Source of the DNA: UBA4572 sp049965515
Lineage (GTDB): Bacteria > Nitrospirota > Leptospirillia > Leptospirillales > Leptospirillaceae
Assembly (NCBI GenBank): GCA_049965515.1
Contig: JBMFWG010000046.1
Coordinates: forward strand, 1 to 13,736
Direction of reading: 5' to 3'
Length of the DNA: 13,736 bases
This document shows positions 7,348 through 13,471 of the stretch, piece after piece; the stretch's first letter is position 1, and the number at the start of each line of letters is the position of its first letter. The position numbers and the translations under genes were made by a program. The notes beneath the pieces are model-generated. The model did no database searches. It saw only the letters and a program-made list of their open reading frames with translations, and was not told the origin of the DNA.

Positions 7348-8292
7348 TCAGGGTCTTGTATGGCTTGCCGGCCGATCGTGGGAGGAAGGAAGACGCGCAA
7401 GCCTGCGGATCGCGGCATCCTCTGAAAGCCAGGGGAGATCTTTCTCGAGGTAGCCGCCCTCCTTGAGGTGAAACAGATTTCCCCACCGTCGGGACGGTCC
7501 TCCCCGGGGGGTCCGAATTTTTTTCGATCGGGCCAGAATACGGAAATTTCCGTCCTCATAATAGCCAAGCCATGCTTCGATCCAGCGATGGGTCGACCAG
7601 ATTGGAATCCTCCAGCGGTCGGACATGCCCGTTCCCACATCGAAGACGTAGTCAGCCGGGAGGTCGTCGACCATGGGGCGGGGCTTCTCCTCCATGGCTT
7701 TCGTGATATCCCGAATCTTGAGAACGATATCCGGATGACCGTTCCGGAATGCCGGAGAGGAGTCGGTGGGGTCTGTCCCGAAAAATGCCATGATGCGGAA
7801 GGGAGAGAGAGGCAGGATTGTGACAAAGTGCCCCTTTTCCCGTCGAAAGGGTTCAAAGGGAATATCGAGAAAGTCCTTCCACCCCGGAGCCCCTGGGATC
7901 ACCGTGGGGGGAAGCTCACGTTCTGGAGAGGTGGCGGGGGCGGGCACAGGAGTATCTTCAGGAGGAGAAGCGGACGTTGATTTCGCCGCGGTCCGTTTCT
8001 TTGCCGGCGACTTTCCGGAGGATTTTGGCAAGGGGGCTTTAAAAGCCTCCTTGCGGGGCGTGGATTCGGATGACCCCGGGCGATGAGCATTGATCTTCTC
8101 GATAAGATCAATGCGGCGATCCTTTTCCTCAGTCGAGATGCCCAGGGACTCTGCCAGTGCAATGAGCTCAGGTCGCGTCTTCTTCGAGAGTCCGGGAAGC
8201 GGGGCCGCCGTTGTCCGGGATTTGTCGGACGGGGACAATGGTTTCTTGTCGGTTTTTTTTCCCTTGTTTATCTCAGGCGTCTTGTCCTTCAC
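7348..8292 (-). CDS. DUF4912 domain protein with Rho-N/SAP-like helical segment
   Basis: A 314-aa protein from the preferred GTG start. A short helical segment near residues 36-66 (SKKTRPELIALAESLGIS) resembles the Rho N-terminal/SAP-type helix pair, which in other proteins binds nucleic acid. A low-complexity Ala/Pro/Lys/Ser linker (about 70-135) follows, then a DUF4912-like domain (about 150-265). That domain has the features I associate with the family: IVLKIRDIT, RWRIPI, WIEAWLGYYEDGNFRILARS and the following IRTPRG. DUF4912 has no established biochemical role that I can state. The GTG at 8292 has GAGGAGAGG 4-5 nt upstream, whereas the longer in-frame ATG at 8400 has GGAG abutting it with no spacer. 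It is the first gene of the probable five-gene operon. Confidence 0.8.
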   Translation of the reverse strand: MKDKTPEINKGKKTDKKPLSPSDKSRTTAAPLPGLSKKTRPELIALAESLGISTEEKDRRIDLIEKINAHRPGSSESTPRKEAFKAPLPKSSGKSPAKKRTAAKSTSASPPEDTPVPAPATSPERELPPTVIPGAPGWKDFLDIPFEPFRREKGHFVTILPLSPFRIMAFFGTDPTDSSPAFRNGHPDIVLKIRDITKAMEEKPRPMVDDLPADYVFDVGTGMSDRWRIPIWSTHRWIEAWLGYYEDGNFRILARSKKIRTPRGGPSRRWGNLFHLKEGGYLEKDLPWLSEDAAIRRLARLPSSHDRPASHTRP

Positions 8293-8469
8293 AGCCTCTC
8301 CTCGGTTGATGGTGTTTCGGGTGGAAGCGACACACGGTCTGGTCTTGGGTGACCGGATTTCAGGGGCTTTTCCTCTGTACCGGACTCTAAGGAGAACCAT
8401 CTCCAGTAAGTCGAAAGGGAAAAGCTGGAGCCGGAATCCCTAAGCTCACGGACCCGGCCGGGAAACCTG

Positions 8470-8478
8470 TGTTATGAT
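8470..8478 (+). promoter_or_regulatory. Extended -10 promoter element toward lipA
   Basis: TGTTATGAT is an extended -10 (TG, one base, then TATGAT at 8473-8478). No good -35 hexamer sits 16-18 bp upstream; that position is occupied by the start of the palindrome at 8453-8462, which could be an activator or repressor site. The predicted start is near 8485. Confidence 0.35.
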
Positions 8479-8500
8479 GAAGAAGGATTGTTAAAGACAA
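8471..8500 (-). promoter_or_regulatory. Candidate sigma70-type promoter for the DUF4912-pspA operon
   Basis: Reading leftward, TTGTCT (8500-8495) and CATAAC (8476-8471) are separated by 18 bp, each matching the consensus at four of six positions. The -10 hexamer occupies the same bases as the rightward extended -10, so the two promoters would compete. The predicted leader to the GTG at 8292 is about 170 nt. Confidence 0.3.
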
Positions 8501-8704
8501 TGTGTCATGGACTCGCGTGCGATCTTGCCTGCGGCCCGGGCCCGAGGAGATGTTCTCTCTCATCCTTGCCTCGTCCGGGTTTTTGTCAGGCCGAAAACCT
8601 TGTCTTGCGGTGGCCTTCCGGATCTGCCCGATCGGGCCCCTTCGATTCAGGCCTTTCTGCCGCTTCGCGAGCCCGCATAATCTCTTCTTGTTAGGATACC
8701 ACAA

Positions 8705-9619
8705 GTGACCGAAGACTTTCTTCTTGCATCCGCCCTTGAGCGCGCCGGGGTCAAGCCGTCGCCTCTCCCCTCTCCCAAGCCCAACTGGTTGCGGGTCAGG
8801 CCGCCGCTGGGCCCTGAGGTGTCGGAGATGAAGGCCAGGCTTCGCCATCACGGGTTGTCCACCGTGTGCGAAGAGGCCTCATGTCCCAACCTCGGGAGCT
8901 GTTTTCGTGAGGGCGTGGCGACGATCATGATCCTGGGAAAGATCTGCACGCGCGCCTGCCCCTTCTGTGACGTTGATCATGGCCGCCCGGCTCCTCCCGA
9001 TCCCGATGAACCGGAGCGACTGGCGTCGATGGCCGCTGAGACCGGGATCAGGTATCTTGTTGTGACCTCGGTGGATCGCGATGATCTCTCCGACGGGGGG
9101 GCCGGACACTTTTCTGAAGTGGTGAAGGCGCTTCGGCGACGCCTCCCCTCGCTTGGGATCGAAATCCTTGTCCCCGACTTCCGCCATTGTCTGGAACGAG
9201 CCCTGCCTGTCCTGGGAATGATTTCCCCTACCGTTTTCAACCACAATATCGAGACTGTTCCCCGCCTTTATCAAAAAATCCGGCCTGGAGCTGACTACCG
9301 GCATTCACTCACGCTTCTTTCGCGGTTTTCTCGGGACTCTCCGGGGATCCCTGTGAAGTCGGGAATCATGGTGGGGATCGGCGAGCGACGGGAAGAGATT
9401 GTGGAGGTTTTAAAAGACATGAGGGAGGCCGGGGTCACCATGGTCACGGTTGGACAGTATCTTCCCCCGTCATCCCGACATCTTCCGGTCGAACGCTATC
9501 TTGATCCACAAGAATTCTCCGAGATCGGGGAGATGGCCAAATCGCTGGGTTTTGATGCGGTGGAGAGCGCTCCTCTCGTCCGCTCCTCCTATCACGCAGA
9601 ACGTCTTCTGCTGTCATGA
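8705..9619 (+). CDS. lipA: Lipoyl synthase (radical SAM, two Fe-S clusters)
   Basis: It inserts sulfur at C6 and C8 of a protein-bound octanoyl group, making lipoate on 2-oxoacid dehydrogenase E2 subunits and the glycine-cleavage H protein. The 304-aa protein has both iron-sulfur signatures. The auxiliary cluster ligands are in CEEASCPNLGSC (C55, C60, C66) and the radical-SAM CxxxCxxC is CTRACPFC (C81, C85, C88). The C-terminal RSSYHAE (293-299), whose first Ser ligates the auxiliary cluster, is present. Length is normal (E. coli LipA is 321). The GTG start has AGGA 8 nt upstream; no closer ATG is in frame until within the conserved region. No lipB or lplA lies next to it in the window. The downstream gene starts 55 bp later with its own promoter and no terminator between. 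Confidence 0.96.
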   Translation: MTEDFLLASALERAGVKPSPLPSPKPNWLRVRPPLGPEVSEMKARLRHHGLSTVCEEASCPNLGSCFREGVATIMILGKICTRACPFCDVDHGRPAPPDPDEPERLASMAAETGIRYLVVTSVDRDDLSDGGAGHFSEVVKALRRRLPSLGIEILVPDFRHCLERALPVLGMISPTVFNHNIETVPRLYQKIRPGADYRHSLTLLSRFSRDSPGIPVKSGIMVGIGERREEIVEVLKDMREAGVTMVTVGQYLPPSSRHLPVERYLDPQEFSEIGEMAKSLGFDAVESAPLVRSSYHAERLLLS

Positions 9620-9648
9620 CACGGACTCAATAGTCACGATTTGTTCTA

Positions 9649-9676
9649 TTGATATTTCGAGGAAATTCGATATAAT
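9649..9676 (+). promoter_or_regulatory. Strong sigma70-type promoter of the arsR-like gene, with embedded operator-like repeats
   Basis: TTGATA (9649-9654, five of six to consensus) and TATAAT (9671-9676, perfect) are 16 bp apart. The -10 overlaps the first in-frame ATG (9675), and the predicted start site (about 9682-9684) coincides with the second in-frame ATG (9684). The spacer carries TTCGA twice (9656-9660 and 9666-9670), exactly 10 bp apart, in an imperfectly symmetric AT-rich context. This is a plausible site for autorepression by the ArsR protein. Confidence 0.6.
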
Positions 9677-9995
9677 GGATGACATGGATCCGGTCGAGGT
9701 CTTCAAGGCATTGTCCAATGAGTCTCGCCTCCAGTTTTTGAAATGGCTGGGTGACCCTGACCGTTACTTTCCTGAAGACCCGGAAGGAAGCGGCGGACAT
9801 TCCCGAAAGCACGGGATCTGTGTCGGTCTTCTTGCCAGGAAGTCAGGGCTTTCTCAGTCGACAGTCTCCCACTATCTCTCGATCCTCCAGAAGGCGGGGC
9901 TCGTCGATGCCAGCCGACAGGGGCAATGGACCTACTACCGGAGAAACGAGAAGGCGATCAAGGCCGTCTCCCGGTTCATCAAGGACGCGCTTTAG
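9675..9995 (+). CDS. ArsR/SmtB-family winged-helix transcriptional regulator
   Basis: A small DNA-binding repressor of 106 aa. It begins MDPVEVFKALSNESRL, a typical ArsR opening helix. The recognition region is SQSTVSHYLSILQKAGLV (61-78), followed by the beta-wing RQGQWTYYRR (81-90). Between the second and third helices is an insert rich in Gly, Pro and charge that ends H42-x3-H46-x2-C49. The only cysteine, C49, sits where the metal-binding helix begins, and the classic CxC arsenic motif is absent. The insert could form a metal site, or C49 could be a redox or electrophile sensor; sequence alone does not decide. Start is ambiguous. ATG 9675 has GAGGAAA upstream, but the strong promoter predicts a transcript beginning at ATG 9684, which would be leaderless and give 103 aa. 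The Old Yellow Enzyme gene follows after 33 bp and is the likely target. Confidence 0.88.
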   Translation: MDDMDPVEVFKALSNESRLQFLKWLGDPDRYFPEDPEGSGGHSRKHGICVGLLARKSGLSQSTVSHYLSILQKAGLVDASRQGQWTYYRRNEKAIKAVSRFIKDAL

Positions 9996-10028
9996 TCCGA
10001 ACATACATGTCTCAAGGAGGAGTCACCC

Positions 10029-11123
10029 ATGCATCAGGAAGAAAAAGACCCATTGCTTACCCCCCTTGTTATGGGGCCCCTGACGCTCCCCAATCGGGTT
10101 GTCATGGCGCCGATGACTCGCAACCGGGCAGAAAACAAGGATCTTGTTCCTGTTGATATTATGGCCACTTATTACGCTCAGAGAGCGTCAGCAGGGCTTC
10201 TCATCACGGAAGGCTCCCAGGTTTCTCCCCAGGGGATTGGCTATATGAACACCCCTGGAATCTATTCGGACGCCCAGGTGGAAGGGTGGAAGAAGGTGAC
10301 GCGGGCCGTTCATGAAAAGGGGGGGAGAATTTTTCTCCAGCTCTGGCATGTGGGGCGGATCTCCCACCCGGACCTCCTCGGGGGAGAGCTGCCTGTGGCT
10401 CCATCGGCGATTGACCCCGAAGTGGATGTCTACACCCCCAACGGGATTAAAAAGTCCGTCGCACCCCGGGCTCTGGAGACCAGGGAGATCGAGGAGGTGG
10501 TGGTCCAGTTTGCCAAAGGAGCAGAGAATGCGCGTCGGGCGGGCTTCGATGGCGTTGAGATCCACGGGGCCAACGGCTACCTGATCGAACAGTTCCTGCG
10601 AGACAAGACAAACAAGCGAAACGACCAATACGGGGGTTCGGTGGAGAATCGATCCCGATTCCTCTTTGAGGTTGTTGAGGCGGTCTCAAGGGTGATCGGG
10701 CGAGACCGGACCGGTGTTCGTCTTTCGCCGGCCAATATCTGGAACATTCCCGCCGACTCGGATACAAAGGCCCTTTATGATTTTGTTATTGGCCGTCTTT
10801 CCGGATCGGGACTCGCCTACCTCCACCTTCGGGAAAAGGCGGCCGATGTTTCGTCGATCCCCAACATGGTGGAGAATGTGACCGCCTACTATCGTCCCCG
10901 ATACAATGGTATCCTGATGACGAATACGGGCTTTGACCGGGAAAGCGGCAACCGCGTGATCGAAAACGGTTTGGCCGACCTTGTGGCCTTTGGCGTTCCC
11001 TTTATCTCCAATCCTGACCTGGTGGAACGATTTGCGAAAAAGGCCCCTCTGGCCCCCGCGGATCCTGCGACCTTCTATATGGGGGGAGAAAAGGGCTATA
11101 TCGACTATCCTGCCCATCGCTAA
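10029..11123 (+). CDS. Old Yellow Enzyme family NADH:flavin oxidoreductase (ene-reductase)
   Basis: An FMN-dependent TIM-barrel enzyme that uses NAD(P)H to reduce activated C=C bonds, quinones, maleimides or nitro compounds; cytoplasmic. The 364-aa protein has the OYE landmarks. MAPMTRNRA (26-34) has T30 at the FMN-tuning position, as in classical OYEs and unlike the Cys of thermophilic-type enzymes. QLWHVGR occupies 104-110. HGANGYLIEQF (179-189) has the substrate-binding pair H179/N182 and proton donor Y184, and YGGSVENRSRF is at 201-211. It resembles NemA/xenobiotic reductases in length and motifs. The start is firm: AAGGAGGAG lies 6 nt upstream. Pairing with an ArsR-type regulator suggests induction by its toxic substrates, as with NemR-NemA in E. 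coli, which uses a TetR-type regulator. The stop overlaps the stop of the opposing transporter gene. Confidence 0.94.
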   Translation: MHQEEKDPLLTPLVMGPLTLPNRVVMAPMTRNRAENKDLVPVDIMATYYAQRASAGLLITEGSQVSPQGIGYMNTPGIYSDAQVEGWKKVTRAVHEKGGRIFLQLWHVGRISHPDLLGGELPVAPSAIDPEVDVYTPNGIKKSVAPRALETREIEEVVVQFAKGAENARRAGFDGVEIHGANGYLIEQFLRDKTNKRNDQYGGSVENRSRFLFEVVEAVSRVIGRDRTGVRLSPANIWNIPADSDTKALYDFVIGRLSGSGLAYLHLREKAADVSSIPNMVENVTAYYRPRYNGILMTNTGFDRESGNRVIENGLADLVAFGVPFISNPDLVERFAKKAPLAPADPATFYMGGEKGYIDYPAHR

Positions 11124-12472
11124 TCCCTCGCAGGCTTCTTGCCGTAAGGGTATTTCCTGGGGGGAGGGAGTCTCTCTTCCTCCCCTTTTTCTCTGAAACT
11201 TTTCCCTTCCCCTCTGTTTTTTCGTGACTCTCGTGACGTGTTTCTGTCGAATCCTTCAAAGGCCCGGTAGTAAAGATAAAGATAGCCTCCCTGCAGAAGG
11301 GCTCCCAGATAAAAAGGGGTTCCAAGAAGACCATGGGAGAGAAAGGCCGCTCCCACGGCGGGTCCCACTGACTGGGGAATCTGCATCGAAACGTTATGGA
11401 TGCTGGCAGCGAGTCCTCTCCGTGCCTCTCCTACCAGTCCCACCGACAAGGCCTGTCGTGCGCCAATTGTACCCTGGTTGGAGGCGACCCGGAGGAGATG
11501 GATCAGGACAGCGAGAAGAAATGTGGGCATGAGGGGAATGAGAAGGGTAAATATCAGCCCGGCTCCCCGGCCGACAATCACGGTCCGGACCGTTCCGATG
11601 CGGCGGGTCAGGGGAGCCGAGGCCAGGGAATACACTCCGGCCAGAAGGTAGCCCCCTCCCATGGCCAGGCCAATGGCTCCCGGCCCCTTCCCGAAGCGGA
11701 GAGAAAACCAGTAGGCCATGAGAGGGGCATAGAGGCCCAAAGAAAAACCATTAAGGGCATTGATCCCGATCAGTGTTCGGAGAAGGGACCACTCCTTCTT
11801 GAGGGTCTCGTCCAGGGGAGTGGCCACGGTTGTGTCCGAGGGGTCGGGGATGAACAGCAGGAGGAGAAGCGCAAGGAGCGCCCCGGCCATAACCGTCAGG
11901 AAGACGGCACGGGCCTGGGCCCCCGGAGAGCCCAGGAGGGGAAAGACTCGAGGATAGAGCCCGCTTAAAGTTCCCAAAGCCATCCCGAAGAATCCCGTGG
12001 CGGTATTCAGGCTGAAGTAGTGTCCCCTCAGAGTGTCGGGAAGAAAACGTGAAAGCCAGGACTGTTCGACGGGAGAGAAGGCCCCTGCCCCACCACCGGT
12101 GGCCTGTCCGAATCCCCCCACAATGGCCAGCAAGGACAGAACAAGGGAGGAAGGTGTCCCGGCCTCCGTCAGGAATCCCCCAAGGGCACACACAAATTGA
12201 AGAAGCTCATACCCCAGAAGAAAAGGCTTCCGGCCGAACCTGTCACTGGCGGGACCAAAGAGGAGGGTGGCGGCAATCGAAAACACGATTCCTCCGGAGA
12301 GGACCGCTCCAATGGCTGGACCGCTCCAGTGGAGCCGCTTGAGTTCAAGAATAAAGTTTGCGGCCAGGGCCCCCTGTCCGACGCTCCGGGCGACCCGGGC
12401 TCCCATCAGGAGGTAGATGGGCGTGGAGTGCTCCAGCCTGCGAGGGGAGGGTCCCCCCGGAGGGGAATTCAC
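11120..12472 (-). CDS. MFS transporter
   Basis: A major facilitator superfamily secondary transporter of the inner membrane, 450 aa from the chosen start, with many hydrophobic segments consistent with 12 helices. The loop 2-3 signature GPASDRFGRKP (about 73-83) fits the family G..SDR.GR.. motif. The central loop is short and charged (about 235-250), and the C-terminus is a hydrophilic Lys/Arg/Glu tail of about 30 residues. The GTG at 12472 overlaps the Memo stop as GTGA and is preferred because the first membrane helix (IYLLMGARVARSVGQG) begins before the only nearby ATG (12406). There is no separate well-spaced Shine-Dalgarno, so translation is probably coupled to the upstream gene. Substrate is unknown; drug or metabolite efflux is a guess. 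The last codons overlap the OYE stop. Confidence 0.85.
   Translation of the reverse strand: MNSPPGGPSPRRLEHSTPIYLLMGARVARSVGQGALAANFILELKRLHWSGPAIGAVLSGGIVFSIAATLLFGPASDRFGRKPFLLGYELLQFVCALGGFLTEAGTPSSLVLSLLAIVGGFGQATGGGAGAFSPVEQSWLSRFLPDTLRGHYFSLNTATGFFGMALGTLSGLYPRVFPLLGSPGAQARAVFLTVMAGALLALLLLLFIPDPSDTTVATPLDETLKKEWSLLRTLIGINALNGFSLGLYAPLMAYWFSLRFGKGPGAIGLAMGGGYLLAGVYSLASAPLTRRIGTVRTVIVGRGAGLIFTLLIPLMPTFLLAVLIHLLRVASNQGTIGARQALSVGLVGEARRGLAASIHNVSMQIPQSVGPAVGAAFLSHGLLGTPFYLGALLQGGYLYLYYRAFEGFDRNTSRESRKNRGEGKSFREKGEEERLPPPRKYPYGKKPARD
11161..11190 (+). terminator. Intrinsic terminator of the OYE transcript, inside the opposing MFS gene
   Basis: Bases 11161-11170 pair with 11176-11185 (ten pairs, one of them G-T) around a 5-nt loop, followed by TTTTT (11186-11190). 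It lies 37 bp past the OYE stop but within the last coding stretch of the minus-strand transporter, encoding part of its charged C-terminal tail. It would act rightward only, since leftward the stem is not followed by T residues. Confidence 0.7.
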
Positions 12473-13278
12473 CTCCGGGGCTGGGTATAGGTGATGGCAG
12501 CGTAGCCGATCACCTGACTGGTCTCGCCTGTGGCCACCCCTGAATGGGAGAGTGTCAGCAGGGAGGGGAGGGTGCCGAATTGATGGGCCAGGTGATTCAA
12601 GGTGTTGATGCCGATGGCTCCGCAGGATTCGAGGCGGTCGACCTCCCCTCCGGCGAGGATCCTGTCGATGGTCGACTGGTCGATCCGGGCGGCTTTTTCT
12701 GCCGAGAAGTAATGAGAAAAGTCGGCCGAACAGATTGTCAGGGTCTCCGGATCGGTCATCAGTGTTTCGAGGACGCGAAAGAGAACCCTGGCAGTGATGT
12801 CGGAATAGCCGACGGGGACAATGGGAAGCCCTCCCCACAGGGTCATGAGAAAGGGGAGCTGGGTTTCGATGGAATGTTCGAATTCATGGGATTCGTCGGA
12901 AAAAAGGGTCTCGGCAAAGCCCGCTAGTTGGCGAATGGCGGCCCGGTCCACGGGAAAGGAGCCCGTGGGGATCCGAAAGGAGGGGGACGTGGGAAGGACG
13001 ATCCCATAAGATGATCCTGTATGGAGGGGGCCCAGGAGGAGGAGCCGCCCAGGAGGCTTTCTCCGGTTCTTGAGAATGCGGTAGGCCATGGCCTGAATCG
13101 CCCCGGCACGAAGCATGTCTCCATGAGGGACGACCACGGCCCGGATCCTGTCAGGATCAATTTGCGGGGGGGCTTCGGGAGGAGGTGAGTCCAGAAGAGC
13201 GGTAACCTGCCTTTCCAGCTCGAATGAATCATCGGGGTAGAAGTTTCCGGCCAGGGCTGGCGGTCGTTCGGGGGTCAT
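12469..13278 (-). CDS. amrB: Memo-family protein (AmmeMemoRadiSam system protein B type)
   Basis: A 269-aa protein of the MEMO/AmmeMemoRadiSam-B family, related in fold to class III extradiol dioxygenases; its bacterial function is not settled. The sequence shows the family opening PALAGNFYPDD (7-17), VVVPHGDMLRAG (48-59, usually PHAGY), LGPLHTG (82-88), HSIETQLPFL (135-144), SADFSHY (184-190) and CGAIGI (219-224). H52, H135 and C219 correspond to the conserved putative metal-binding set. The ATG at 13278 has GGAGG 11 nt upstream; the longer frame to 13503 is not supported because its N-terminus has no family resemblance. Unusually for this family, no AMMECR1 or partner radical-SAM gene is adjacent. 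The MFS gene starts on its stop codon instead. amrB is a family name, used here by homology only. Confidence 0.82.
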   Translation of the reverse strand: MTPERPPALAGNFYPDDSFELERQVTALLDSPPPEAPPQIDPDRIRAVVVPHGDMLRAGAIQAMAYRILKNRRKPPGRLLLLGPLHTGSSYGIVLPTSPSFRIPTGSFPVDRAAIRQLAGFAETLFSDESHEFEHSIETQLPFLMTLWGGLPIVPVGYSDITARVLFRVLETLMTDPETLTICSADFSHYFSAEKAARIDQSTIDRILAGGEVDRLESCGAIGINTLNHLAHQFGTLPSLLTLSHSGVATGETSQVIGYAAITYTQPRR

Positions 13279-13471
13279 TGTCGATGAAACCTCCGCCCTT
13301 CTAGGCGTGGCGCAAAGGCGCCGCGTGGTGGGAGATGACGGTCTTCCCGTTCTACAGACAAGAGGATGGCGAGCTTTCACGGTTGCCGAGGCTATGGTAA
13401 CATAAACAGGTTTTGGATTTGAAGGTAGGGAAAAGCTGGCCGCTGATGGTGAAAAAGGGGAGAAACAGGAC
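13279..13471. promoter_or_regulatory. Divergent intergenic region between memo and glycosyltransferase genes
   Basis: It holds no gene. A small hairpin (GGCGC 13309-13313 with GCGCC 13318-13322) lies in the memo leader. A weak rightward promoter-like pair, TTTCAC (13375-13380) and TAACAT (13398-13403) with 17-bp spacing, faces the glycosyltransferase. A nine-codon frame (ATG 13446 to TGA 13475) ends on the glycosyltransferase start. Confidence 0.3.

Larger units (their letters stand above)
8293..8704. promoter_or_regulatory. Divergent intergenic region between the PspA operon and lipA
   Basis: This 412-bp stretch has no convincing gene. It must hold the start signals for the minus-strand operon and for lipA. 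Three perfect GC-rich palindromes lie in it: CCCGGCCGGG (8453-8462), GGCCCGGGCC (8533-8542) and GCCCGATCGGGC (8626-8637). A 57-codon reading frame at 8507-8680 and a 68-codon frame from 8502 whose stop overlaps the lipA GTG exist, but neither has a well-placed Shine-Dalgarno or recognisable content. The lipA transcript would carry a leader of about 220 nt if it starts near 8485. Confidence 0.5.

Noticed and set aside
7276..7400. Sigma54 promoter upstream of pspA
   Set aside because: I looked for GG-N10-GC in a TGGCAC/TTGCA context and found no match with the required spacing.
8507..8680. 57-codon frame in the lipA leader
   Set aside because: Codon composition looks plausible, but no Shine-Dalgarno precedes the ATG and the protein matches nothing I know.
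12473..12838. N-terminal extension of the MFS frame
   Set aside because: The 122 extra residues are Arg/His/Pro-rich and lie antiframe to the well-supported Memo gene on the same strand; the transporter begins at 12472.
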